Below, piece by piece: positions 1 through 10,443 of a stretch of 64,000 nucleotides of DNA (positions within the stretch are counted from its first letter, which is position 1; the number at the start of each line of letters is the position of its first letter). The translations under genes were made by a program, and so were the position numbers. This DNA is from Linyphia triangularis (taxonomy: Eukaryota > Arthropoda > Arachnida > Araneae > Linyphiidae). Under the pieces are notes generated by a model. That model saw only the letters and a program-made list of their open reading frames with translations, was not told where the DNA came from and did not search any database. The stretch spans positions 89,434,447 through 89,498,446 of the forward strand of contig OZ021727.1 of NCBI GenBank assembly GCA_963978545.1, read 5' to 3'.

Positions 1-188
1 TCTCGAAATTTCCAGCCAATTCATCGGAAAAGAAATAACTCGAAACTTCTCGATTGCTTTAGGTGTTGCCACATTTTTCTAACTTGTAAAATCGCTGTTA
101 ATGAATAAAATAAGATAAAAATAAATTACAATAGAATTTTAAAATAATACGTCACTATTTACATTATATACAGACAATTTGTGCAACA
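1..188 (+). mobile_element. Family-II solo LTR, 3' part (cut by window edge)
   Basis: This matches the 3' part of the LTRs at 193-1038 and 27599-28054 and ends GTGCAACA at 188. It is followed by ATAT and then at once by the next LTR. Confidence 0.75.
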
Positions 189-380
189 ATATTGTTATGA
201 ATTTTTCCACTGAGGCAATGATGGCGCAGTTTTACGGTATAAAAATATTTATTCTCCCTTCAGAAAACTCACAAAATTTATTCAAAGGCAACAGTGTAAG
301 CACTCTCAAGCTTTAATGCAAGCTTCAACAAAAAACACTTCGAATACAGCGATTGTACAAGCTCACTCCAATAGGTAAAC

Positions 381-562
381 GCCGACCAAACGGTATAGTG
401 GTTAGGGTGCTAGCTTCTGGACCGCGAGGTTGCGGGTTCCGAGTCCCGTGTTTGGCATGGGTGTTTGTAAATGTATGTTGGCTTGTCTAATGACGAATGT
501 TTCGGCGCATTATAGCCCTCGTGTTGCTGACGGCGCCAGATAATCTGAATACAACCAACCAA
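381..562 (+). mobile_element. SINE-1 (tRNA-derived)
   Basis: The 5' part is tRNA-like: a box-A-like GGTATAGTGGTTAG and a box B GCGGGTTCCGAGTCCCG. The body contains GGCATGGGTGTTTGTAAATG, and the tail is ACAACCAACC. An 11-bp duplication AATAGGTAAAC flanks the copy, so this is a complete retroposition event. Confidence 0.88.
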
Positions 563-600
563 TAGGTAAACAAAGCGATCAGTTCTCATTGAAGTCCAAT

Positions 601-777
601 TGGTTGGTTGTATTCAGATTATCTGGCGCCGTCAGCAACACGAGGGCTATAATGCACCGAAACATTCGTCATTAGACAAGCCAACATACATTTACAAACA
701 CCTATGCCCAACACGGGACTCGGAACCCGCAACCTCGCGGTCTAGAAGCTAGCACGCTAACCACTATAACGTTTGGT
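601..777 (-). mobile_element. SINE-1, minus orientation
   Basis: Reverse complement of the neighbouring copy, placed tail-to-tail with it about 38 bp away. Both sit inside the same LTR. Confidence 0.87.
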
Positions 778-1042
778 CCCATCGAAGTCCGAAGTCAATC
801 TGAAAACTTTCCCGATCTCTCTCTCTTTATATACCAGGCGCGAGAGAACATTCTCAAAATATCCAACCAATTCGTCAAAAAAGAAACATCTCGAAATTTC
901 TCGATTGCTTTAGGTGTTGCCACCTTTTTTTAACTTGTATAATCTCTGTTAATAGATAAAATAAGATAAAATAAATTACAATAGAATTTTAAAATAATAC
1001 CTCACTATTTACACTATTTACAGACAATTTGTGCAACAATAT

Positions 1043-1560
1043 TAACTTCGCTTTTGTGTGCGTGGCTGGATATGTCGATAGCGGTCAAACCTACGGAGGT
1101 CTAATTAACCCTCGTGCCGTCATCTAATCGGGCTGGAACTTGGCAGATAGATTCGATGTCAATTCATTATATCTAAGTTTGGCGGCTGTCGTTGTAACTA
1201 ATAGATAGCTTTTACGAAATACTAACAAACCAACTTGCCATCATCCAATCGCGCTGAAATAGCATATAAACGATTTTTGAAGAATCTCTTACCTGTTACC
1301 AAAATTGTTTTAATAAATAAATAATAAAATTGTTTTAATAAATAAATAATAAAATTGTTTTAATCAGAATAAATAAAAGATATTTGAATGTGTGTGCATA
1401 TATTAGCATTTATTTTTAATGAATAGATTTTGAAAAGTAGTTTACCGCATATTTTGCTGATAGGAGATGTTTTTATTATTTAAAATTAGATGCCAACACC
1501 AGCCCCACGCTGACAACAGAAACAACGCTTTGTTAATGAATATAAAAATTTGCAATGCAT
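1043..1560 (-). repeat. Repeat B copy (RTE-like non-autonomous family), minus
   Basis: Related to sequences at 24917-25450, 43780-44310 and 48330-49810. The shared 3' end is AAAATCGAAGTTAATATA. This copy keeps only about three units of the AAAACAATTTTA motif that is hugely expanded at 48.6-49.1 kb. Confidence 0.65.
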
Positions 1561-1809
1561 ATAAATGATTTATATTAAAAAGTTTTTTATGGGTTATATT
1601 TTTAATGAAATCTTTATAAATTCAACAATTAGAAAACTTAAGAATACTTTTGATCTGCCGTCCAAATTAGTTTTATGCACACTACATTTTAAGTTTTATA
1701 ATTGTGTTTTGATATTTAGTATGATTTAGTAGCCATATTTAACACACAAATGTTCTAGTAGTTTTTGTCTCAAGCTGACACTTTTGGTATAGTGCTTGGA
1801 AGAAAACCT

Positions 1810-2223
1810 GAACTAGGAACGTGAAACATCGCACAACTTTCAATTACAATATAATATTGGTCCTTGCATTAAAATTTGAAATTTGATAAGGTGTAATTTA
1901 CTGTTTTCATATTCTTCATCCATTTAAATAAAAATTGCCAGTTCGGCTTTATTTCGGCAATAATTTTAACATGGACAAAAAACACCGCCAAAGTTGCAAA
2001 ATTGGTGATGTTATTCGATAGAAATAACATTGTCCTTTCTTATGAGTGAAACAGAAAAAAAATCAATCGTTGATGGGCGATGTTCAAGGTCAGAGAGCTC
2101 TGTGTTAAAGGAGCTCGTTTTTCAACTTTTTACGTTTTTATAGCATTTCTACGGGAATTTTGAAAATTGGGACGATTAGAACACCTTAAGAAATATTAGC
2201 ACAGAGATTTTAATCAAAATCGT

Positions 2224-2254
<31 letters not shown>

Positions 2255-2595
2255 TAAAAAAACATGATTTTTAATTATTTCAACCTTATGCGTAAACGCG
2301 ATTTTGACGAAAACTCTAATGGTGGGTCCCATGGTCATCAGTAACCCGCACACCAAATTTGAACTTCGTTGATCAATTTGTTCGGGAGTTATGCTGACCA
2401 CCTACACACAGAAAATTTTTCTAGACCGCTCTTTTGGAAATCGGGATGTGCCAAAACGTGAAAATCGTTCCAAAAAAGGAAAAAAAAAAGTCTTTTCAAA
2501 TCGAGGCAAAAAAATGGGAATTTTTTTTTTTTAACGGAATTCTATACTTTCATTACCCTAAGTAAACGTATGGGTAATTGAAAGTAAAAACACGT
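1810..2595 (+). repeat. Repeat A copy
   Basis: Shares long stretches with copies at 4690-5575, 28225-29045, 34782-36405 and 55675-56398: ACATCGCACAACTTTCAATT at one side, a TTATGCTGACCAC block, then a terminal imperfect palindrome running from ACTTTCATTACCC to GGGTAATTGAAAGT. Contains a poly-T run at 2222-2247. No coding potential seen. Confidence 0.7.
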
Positions 2596-3031
2596 ACCAG
2601 ATATCTTAAAAACTGTACCATACTATTTGTCATTATCGCAAAACGTATTTACTAGCTTTGAAACCAGGGATTACATAGACTGATACCTCTGATTGAAAAA
2701 TTATTTGTTTGGGTGAGCTGTTAAAACTTAAGTAGAAAAGTAAGTCGTAAATAACGCTTCAATCATAGCAATTCAGGGAAGCTTGATTCTTGCAATTTCT
2801 TTCGTTTCCGCTAAAGTATCGAGTGCCTTTTCTTGTCTCCATCTTTACGTGATCGGCATCAAATGATGTGCAAACGTCTCTTTAGAAAGTAATATCCGGG
2901 GAACAAATGATTAAGTTTAGAATCGTGTTCTCATCACTTCAAAAGAAGCCTTAGAACTCACTGAAACTCGTGTCAAGCATACAGAAAATTCAACGCGTTT
3001 AATTCGATTTCATTTAAAAACAACTCTGTGC

Positions 3032-3215
3032 GTTGGTTGGTTGTTTTCAGATTATAGGGCACCGTCAGCAACACGAGGGCTATAATGCTCCGAAACATTT
3101 GTCATTAGACAAGCCAACATACATTTACAAACACCCATGCCTAACACGGGACTCGGAACCCGCAACCTCGCGGTCAGGAAGCTAGCACGCTAACCACCAT
3201 ACCGTTTGGTCGGCC
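3032..3215 (-). mobile_element. SINE-1, minus orientation
   Basis: Full-length copy with tRNA-like end at 3215. The flanks share TGTGCGTTG on both sides, a likely target duplication. Confidence 0.85.
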
Positions 3216-3680
3216 TATGTGCGTTGAGTTATAAACAACTAGTTGTGTGGCCCCGCGTTGTAGTGACCTACCATTGCTTTGTGGGTCCCAGTTGTTAGCG
3301 CTTCGCGGACAGGCTCGCTTCTCTCGCTATTAGGTTGATTGCTACACGAATCCAAGCTTGCTTCGCTCGTTAAAATTTCCATTGTTACGCAAACACAACT
3401 CTCTTCACTCACTCAAAAACTCATTGACACATAAGCACTCTTCGCTCACTAAAACTTGCATTGCTATGCGAGCACAGGCTCGTTTCGTTCGCTGAAAGGC
3501 TCATCGCTGCTCCAACGTAAGCTCGCTTCACTCTATAAAATATTAATTGCTTTTAAACCCTTATTATAACAACCCTCACCGATATGGAGAAACAAAAAAA
3601 AAATTCCTCGTTAATTCAGTAACACAACCCCCTCGCCCATCTGAGAATATTTTAACTTTGTATTTGTCAAAAGTCCAATT
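3216..3680. other. Intergenic, diverged repeat rich in GCTCGCTTCGCTCGCT-like words
   Basis: No gene seen. The stretch repeats variants of CTCGCTTCGCTCGCT and TTGCTACGCGAGCAC over about 300 bp, suggesting a decayed internally repetitive element. Confidence 0.35.
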
Positions 3681-3867
3681 AGCCGATCAAACGGTATAGT
3701 GGTTAGCGTGCTAGCTTCTAGACAGCGGGGGTTTGCGGGTTCGAGTCCCGTGTTAGACATGGGTGTTTGTAAATGTATGTTGGCTTGTCTAATGACGAAT
3801 GTTTCGGCGCATTATAGCTCTCGTGTTGCTGAGGGCGCCAGATAATCTGAATACAACCAACCAACCA
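3681..3867 (+). mobile_element. SINE-1 with perfect target duplication
   Basis: Full-length copy. AAAAGTCCAATTA occurs immediately before and after the element (13 bp, identical). It is tail-to-tail with the next copy. Confidence 0.88.
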
Positions 3868-3879
3868 AAAGTCCAATTA

Positions 3880-4060
3880 GTTGGTTGGTTGTTTTCAGAT
3901 TATCTGACGCCGTCAGCAACACCGGGGCCTATAATGCGCCGAAACATTCGTCATTAGACAAGCCAACATACATTTACAAACACCCATGCCTTACAAGGAA
4001 CTCCAACCCGCAACCTCGCGGTCTATAAGCTAGCACGCTAACCACTATACCGTTTGATCG
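3880..4060 (-). mobile_element. SINE-1, minus orientation, followed by the array linker
   Basis: Full-length minus copy. Beyond its 5' end lies CTGACATGGGTAGG plus TTGG repeats, the same linker that joins the units of the tandem array at 12.2-13.6 kb. Confidence 0.83.
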
Positions 4061-4689
4061 GTCTGACATGGGTAGGTTGGTTGGTTGGTATTTTTATTTG
4101 GTACTATTTATATTCAGTGGCGGCTGGTGCAGAGGGTCAGAAACAGCTTGGGGAGAAAAATGACGCCACCTTTGGGTGACCTTGAATTTGAGACCAAAGG
4201 GCATCATATGCAGTGACAGAATACCGTATAATCTTGCAACTTTCACATGACATGCTGCTTTTTGCAGTGAATAATTGAATTTCGCCGTACCATGGATATC
4301 AAATTACTGAAGCACCCCTGTTCGCTCTGCCGGGATAGAATAGCCAATTCTTGCTTTAGAGACAGCGATCGGGTGTTTAACTTTACTGTTTTCATATGTG
4401 ACGGTGTGAGAGAATTGGCAACAATAAATATCCACGGTACTTTTTTTTCCCCCAAAATGTAAGAGTAAGATTTTGTTAGCGACTTTTTTCACAATGATAC
4501 TTGGCATTGTGCTCAATTATAATTGAACACAATTCTTATATTGATGGTATCGGATTGAGAGTTACGTTAATTATTATTAACAAAACTCACAATCTGATAC
4601 CATCAATAGAAGAATTTCTAGTCAGACAATAAAAAATTTCATTCTTATCAAAATAAATGGTTTTACTAGAATTAAGTTATCACTGTCGA

Positions 4690-5575
4690 AATACATTTTT
4701 ACTTTCAATTAACCATATGTATACATAGAGTAATGAAAGTATAGCATTCGGTCAAAAAAAAATTCGATTTTTTTTTTTTATGGGGGGGGGGGGGCATTTC
4801 TCCACGTTTTAGAACATTATGATATCAAAAAAGTAATCTAGAAAAATGTCTGTTTGTGTGTCTGTGGTCAGCATAACTTCCGAACAAATTTACGTACTAT
4901 GTTCGAATTTGGTATAAGGTTTATTGGTGGCCATGGGACTACCACTAAGGTTTTCGTCAAAATCGCTCATAAGGTAGCTGCCATGTTTTTTCAATGATTG
5001 CTAAAAAACGGCTCTAACGATTTTGATAAAAATCGCTTTCGTAATGCCTCTTAAGGTGTTCTAAACATCCCCACCTCCGAAATTCCCATATTGTCGACCA
5101 AACGGTATAGTGGTTAGCATGCTGGCTTCTAGACCGCGAGGTTGCGGGTTCCGAGTCCCGTGTTAGGCATGGATGTTTATTAATGTATGTTGGCTTGTCT
5201 AATGACGAATGTTTCGGCGCATTATAGCCCTCGTGTTGCTGACGGCGTCAGATAATTAGAAAACAACCAACCAACTTTCTTTGAGCATACCTCATCAACG
5301 ATCGTTTTTTCCTCAGCTTCGCTTATAATAAAGGATAATATAAGGATTATTAAAAAGTATATCGCCAAAATCACAATTTTGGAAGATTCGATATATCGTC
5401 GAATCGGCTATTTCTTTTAAATTAATGATGAAAATATAAAAAATGTAAATGACACAAATTGACATTAGTATTATAGTGTAATTGAAAGTTGTGCGATGGT
5501 TCACACCTCTAGTTTCTAGACACCTTTTTGAAATCGGGATGTTCCAAAAGGTAGAGAAATGCAAAAAAAAAAATT
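4690..5575 (-). repeat. Repeat A copy, minus, with nested SINE-1
   Basis: Begins with the palindromic end TTTTTACTTTCAATTAACC and continues through the reverse complement of the repeat A body to a second copy of the terminal TTCTAGA...GAGAAATGC block at 5512-5575. A 12-G run occurs at about 4783-4794. The SINE at 5095-5275 interrupts it. Confidence 0.68.
5095..5275 (+). mobile_element. SINE-1 inserted in repeat A
   Basis: Full-length plus-strand copy with box A and box B and an ACAACCAACCAAC tail. The host repeat A sequence continues on both sides. Confidence 0.86.
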
Positions 5576-6592
5576 GCTCATGCGCGATTTTGACGAAAAC
5601 ATTAATGGTAAGTTTCATGATCACCACTCACCCCCACTCCAAATTTGAACATCCTAGATCAATACGATCAATTATGCTGACCACAGACACGAATTTTTTC
5701 TAGATCACTTTTTTGAGATCAGAATTCTCCAAAACATTAAGAAATGCAAAAAAAAAAAAAAAAAAAAATGATTTTTTTTTCATATCAAATAATATTGTTG
5801 CGTGGTCGGGTTTGAATGATTTGAAGCCAAAGCAGATCAAAACTTGCAGAAATTTATTCCGATATAACTCTTCACAGATTCTCTTACAACTCCAGAACTT
5901 CTCGTTTTAGTAGACACAATACAGCTCTTTTCTCAACAATAGAGCACAAAACAGCAGTTAAAAACTTGACAACACAACTGCTAAATCGTCGCAAAAGACA
6001 ATGCAATACAGTTCGCTTTGGAACTACTCGGAATGTTCACTGAGACTCAGTAAATCCAGTCAACTAACGAACTCAGCTAACAACTAACTCAGTGACTCAA
6101 AATCAGTCAACTAACTATCTACTGACTCATGGCCGGGCTTTCATAGGAGTCAAACCTTCTGGAGGCTTCTAGAGGTAGATATTTGGAGCACTTTTTGGAT
6201 CGTAGTCGAAAAGTCCTATACATGTACATGAGGAGCGAAAATGTAGCCAAATGGTCGCCAAGTTTGTCGCCATTTGGCGATTTCTCGTCAAATTAATCGC
6301 CAAAACCATCGCCAATTTGACGAGATTGCCATTACCATAATGTTAAATACCCTGCTCCTTAAAACTCGCTTCCCAGAGTTACCTCTGTAAAGCTCGTTAT
6401 TAAGCGATAACACCCATATTGCCGTGAAACCAACTTAACGACGAACTATTGCACTGCCTTATGCAAAATGTACATACAATTTCCTATTTACAAAATTAAC
6501 ACTACCAAATATATTTACAAATATACAAAAATTCGTAACAATATACTTTCATTACCCTATGTATACAAATGGACAATTGAAAGTAAAAATAA
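5576..6592 (+). repeat. Partial repeat A copy interrupted by a family-I LTR
   Basis: Starts within repeat A at TGCGCGATTTTGACG and keeps its 3' part. Its terminal palindrome is split by the LTR at 5796-6540 and resumes at 6541 with ATATACTTTCATTACCC. Confidence 0.65.
5796..6540 (-). mobile_element. Family-I solo LTR, minus
   Basis: TGTTGCG...CGTAACA ends with ATAT on both sides (5792-5795 and 6541-6544). It matches LTRs at 34805-35578 and 45912-46662. By comparison with the last one, sense is the minus strand here. No internal region remains. Confidence 0.8.
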
Positions 6593-6989
6593 TGTGCGTA
6601 ACCTACATTATTTCAAAGCGTTGTCTTGAATTATTAATTTGGTTTCAGAAGAGTTTATGCTTTTATACAGAATTTATCTATAGCTTATGTTATCAATTTT
6701 CTTAGAAAACACTGTCAAAATCTTTGCGAGTTTCCGAAACATTTTTTATAAAATTCGCCTTGGATCATTGAAAGAGGATAAACTGGTATATTGCGAAAAT
6801 TCAAATAATTCACGCAAGTGTAAAATTATCTTCAGAAATTCGCCCAGTGGATTTTGAAGGTCTCAAGTTTGACACTGACAAATGGAGTTTGTGATCACGA
6901 AGAACATGTTTTGAAACAAATGATTTTAAAATATGCTACAGAATAAAAGTATAAAACAAAAGCATAGATCCAAGAACCTTCTTTTTTTT

Positions 6990-7502
6990 TTTTACTTCTT
7001 TATTTTAGGTTTAAGAGTTTTTAAATTTTTAATGGGGTCTGGGACACAAAATTTTAATAATAGGCAGTTCCCGCATTTTTTAAAAACGAGTGAAATTAGT
7101 TTATATTTACGAAGAATTTCCTTCTGATTCCAAATATTTAAACAAAAGTTCTTTAAAAAAGTTAGTTATTTAAATATTAAGAAAAGAAAATGCCTAAAAA
7201 CCGAGCCAAAACCAGTCCGATCAAAACACTCAACAAAATCCGTGACGTCAAGGGTTCTTACAATTTCTATGGTTATCGTGAGGTTTCTGCCAAATAGTTG
7301 GCGTTGAAATGGTTGGCGTTGGTAGACCATTGTCACATTCCGTGCAGGTTGGCGTGATTTGCGCGAGAAACTTGCAAATATGGCTTCCGCTGCTGCATTT
7401 CAAGCCAAGATGTTTGCGAAACAGTGACGTCACATTCAAGGCCAAAGGAATGAATCATTTTCTCGCTAACGTCTAGCAAAGTAACTTTGATCGCAAATAT
7501 AT

Positions 7503-7544
<42 letters not shown>

Positions 7545-7605
7545 CGCATTGAACAGAAATTTTTGTGTTTATGGCCTTTTCGAAACATTTAGAACTAAAA
7601 AAAAA
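6990..7605 (+). repeat. Repeat D copy (CRE-containing)
   Basis: The same family occurs in opposite orientation at 34195-34700. Shared landmarks: CCGAGCCAAAA, TTATCGTGAGG, GCCAAATAGTTGGCG, GAGAAACTTGCAAA, GTGACGTCACATTCAA, and after a poly-T run GTGTTTATGGCCTTTT. The T-run at 7508-7540 lies inside. No protein recognised. Confidence 0.6.
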
Positions 7606-7888
7606 AAGTTAAAATTGCGTAAATAGTCCATTTTTTTCCCCTTAATCATTGTAAAAAATAATAGAAATACTTTTAAATAAAATGACACAAAAATGTTGTT
7701 TCTATCATTGGTAGAACTTGAGATTTTTAAGTCTTTCTAACATGACAACTGTATCTCAGACATGCTATCTTGAAACTTGGAAACTGTTTTTCTCTGTGAT
7801 TTCTTTTTATCCCTTTTTTGAGTTTAAATGGTCGTTATATATATATGAAACTTTCCACAGTTGATGTTTTTTATGTATCTTTCTTTAA

Positions 7889-8609
7889 GGTATACATATA
7901 CAATTGAGATTATTTTCTTTAATTTTTAGGTTATAAATTCAAACTTTTTGACAGTATATTAGAATTAAAAATGATGCATTTTTGTATATAAACTTTTTTT
8001 TCCGTCAATTTTTTAATCAGCTAATTGCAATTAAAGTGATTAATTAGGACATTATTAGAACATACATAAATAAACTTGTAATTAACTTAGAGGTATTATT
8101 TTTATTGTAAATAAAATATATTATATTGACGCATGTTCCTATGGAGAATTTTGAATTTGGCTTCAATATTTATTTAATTATAAGTTTTAAAATAAAAAAA
8201 CTTAAAAAATACATAGTTTTTAACAAAAAATTGAGATTAAAATATGCATAAAAAATGTGTTTATAACAATATGTATTAGATTCTCCATAGAAAACACATT
8301 CCCAACTATTTTCTACAAAAAAAATTAGAATTTTGTAAATCGGACTATTTATTATGAAGTTATGACCATCGGCGTAAAGTCACATAACACCAAAATGTCA
8401 TTCTTCAGAAAACGCGTTTAAAGTTTACTACACTAATGAACGTGATACAAAATAGGTTCACAAAACCTATTGTAATTGAAAAAATAATTTGAGTCTCAGA
8501 AAGAAAATGGCATCATTTTAATGGTAATGAACTCGGGAATATTTTAAAAACAAAAACAAAAAATGCAGAATTGATTCAAATTTCGCGATTCCTAATGTAT
8601 ATGTATACC
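7889..8609 (+). mobile_element. Element C copy 1 (TTAA-flanked TIR element, 721 bp)
   Basis: Bounded by TTAA at 7885-7888 and 8610-8613. Terminal inverted repeats are GGTATACATATAC and GTATATGTATACC. It is the mirror image of 9150-9870. TTAA target sites suggest a piggyBac-type mechanism. No transposase is present. Confidence 0.72.
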
Positions 8610-8613
8610 TTAA

Positions 8614-9149
8614 TTTGTCTTCGGAAATTGTGAATTTTGATTTAATTTCTTTTGAAAAAAGTTTTTGGACCTTAACATAGTATGGGTTTGTACAGTTTTT
8701 GCACAAAATATTTTTCTAAATATTTTATTGAAAAATCATGGAGACTATTTATTATATGAATTATAAGAAGTAATTTAATGAAAAAGTTAAGTGATTTTTT
8801 AAAAAAGTTTTTTAAATACTATATCAAATTTAAGAAATGTCAAAATTTTAAAGTTTTTGAATTTAAAAAAAAAAAAAAATGTTTTTTTTTATTGGAAAAT
8901 TTAAAATAGTTATTTCAGTTTCAAAGCATAATTCAGTACTGCTTAAAAAAATTTCAGAAAAATACTCTACAATGTTTGAAGTAAGAAAAGTGAAGACGAT
9001 TCCAGGGAACGTGAAAAACGACTTTATTATCACAAATAATAGATATATAGCGTCACACTTTGACGTCTTATCAGATAATTTACATACAGAGAAAGCACGG
9101 CTGCTTCCAACGTATACAAGTCAAATACACCACAACTCTTCCCACTAAA
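8614..9149. other. Spacer between two inverted copies of element C
   Basis: About 535 bp of AT-rich sequence with an 89-codon open frame at 8879-9148 (plus) that resembles no family I know. Probably not a gene. Together with its flanks it could form a very long hairpin. Confidence 0.5.
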
Positions 9150-9870
9150 GGTATACATATACATTAGGAATCGCGAAATTGGACTCAATTCTACGTTTTT
9201 GTTTTTTTTGTTTTAAAATATTCAAGAATTAATTACCATTAATATGATACCATTTTCTTTCTGAGACTCAAATTACTTTTTAAATTACAGTAGGTTTTGT
9301 GAACCTGTTTTGTATCACGTTCATTAGTGTAGTAAACTTGAAACGCGTTTTCTGAAGAATTACATTTTGGTGTTATATGACTTTACGCCAACGGTCATAA
9401 CTTCATAATTAGTAGTCCAATTTACAAAATTCTAATTTTGTTATGTAGAAAATAGTTGTGAATGTGTTTTCTATGGAGAATCTAATACATATTGTTATAA
9501 ACACATTTTTAATGCATATTTTAATCTTAATTTTGTGTTAAAAACTATGTATTTTTTAAAACTTTTTATTTAAAAACTTATAATTAAATAAACGTTAAAG
9601 CCAAATTCAAAATTCTCCTTAGTAACATGCGTCAATATAATATCTCTTATTTGCAATAAAAATAATACCTCTAAGTTGATTACAAGTTTATTTATGTACG
9701 TTCTAATATAATTAATCACTTTAATTGCAATTAGCTGATTAAAAAAATTGACGGGAAAAAAAAAGTTTATATATAAAAATGCATCATTTTTAATTCTGAT
9801 ATACTGCCAAAAAGTTTAAAATTATAACCCTAAAAATTAAAGAAAATCATCTCAATTGTATTTGCTAACC
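9150..9870 (-). mobile_element. Element C copy 2, inverted
   Basis: Nearly the reverse complement of 7889-8609 over its full 721 bp, with TTAA at 9871-9874. Identical length of both arms suggests the boundaries are intact. Confidence 0.72.
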
Positions 9871-9874
9871 TTAA

Positions 9875-10035
9875 AGAGCAAGTCGGTTGGGAGGGTTTCT
9901 AGCTCTTGTGCACAGACGAAGAACAGGAACAGATTGGTTTCCACTCGCACCTCCCTTTTCTGGGTTCGACCAACACCACCTAAAGACAAGGCCTTACCAC
10001 TTGTTTGTGACGTCATCATGAGAAGTTGGACGGTT
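9875..10035. repeat. Left subterminal region of a P-like element
   Basis: Reverse complement of the stretch around 12100-12180: both contain GTGACGTCA, GGCCTTGT and TTTAGGTGGTGTTGG in order. These inverted copies bracket the THAP-domain pseudogene, so they are probably the two ends of one element. The 12.18-kb end is cut off by the SINE array. Confidence 0.5.
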
Positions 10036-10443
10036 TACATTCATTGCGGTTTCATTATTTAGCATAGTTTGAAAACAACATGAATAAGTTTTTTTTTCAG
10101 AGAATTCATTGCTAAATTTCAAATTGTTATACAGCATTCAAATATTCAATGTTTTTCATTCGATTTTCAATGACTAAAACAAATATTTCCCAAGATAAAA
10201 GGTTTTAAAATAAAATTATATAAAACACAAAAAATTTCTATTTTTTGGCATTTATATATTTATTAATAGTGTAAATTTTATTGAAGTTTTTATCACACAG
10301 ATAATATATTGAATTTTCATATCAATTTAATTGTTTACATATAAAAAGAACAAGGAACTGGGTTTAGAGTAATCAACTTTTTTTATTTACAATATTAACA
10401 CATACAACACACACATTATTAACTTAACAGATATATTACATAC

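Larger units (their letters stand above)
193..1038 (+). mobile_element. Family-II solo LTR carrying two SINE-1 insertions
   Basis: Starts TGTTATGAAT and ends GTGCAACA, bounded by ATAT at 189-192 and 1039-1042. Without the two SINEs it is about 460 bp, the size of the clean copy at 27599-28054. TG...CA ends and a 4-bp target duplication are typical of Ty3/Gypsy-like LTRs. No internal region is present, so this is a solo LTR. Confidence 0.75.

Noticed and set aside
381..452. Possible tRNA genes at each SINE-1 head
   Set aside because: Box A and box B are present, but acceptor stems do not pair and the sequence continues into the same SINE body and tail in every copy.
8879..9148. 89-codon open frame between the element C arms
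   Set aside because: AT-rich, no motif, no splice or promoter context; sits in a repeat spacer.
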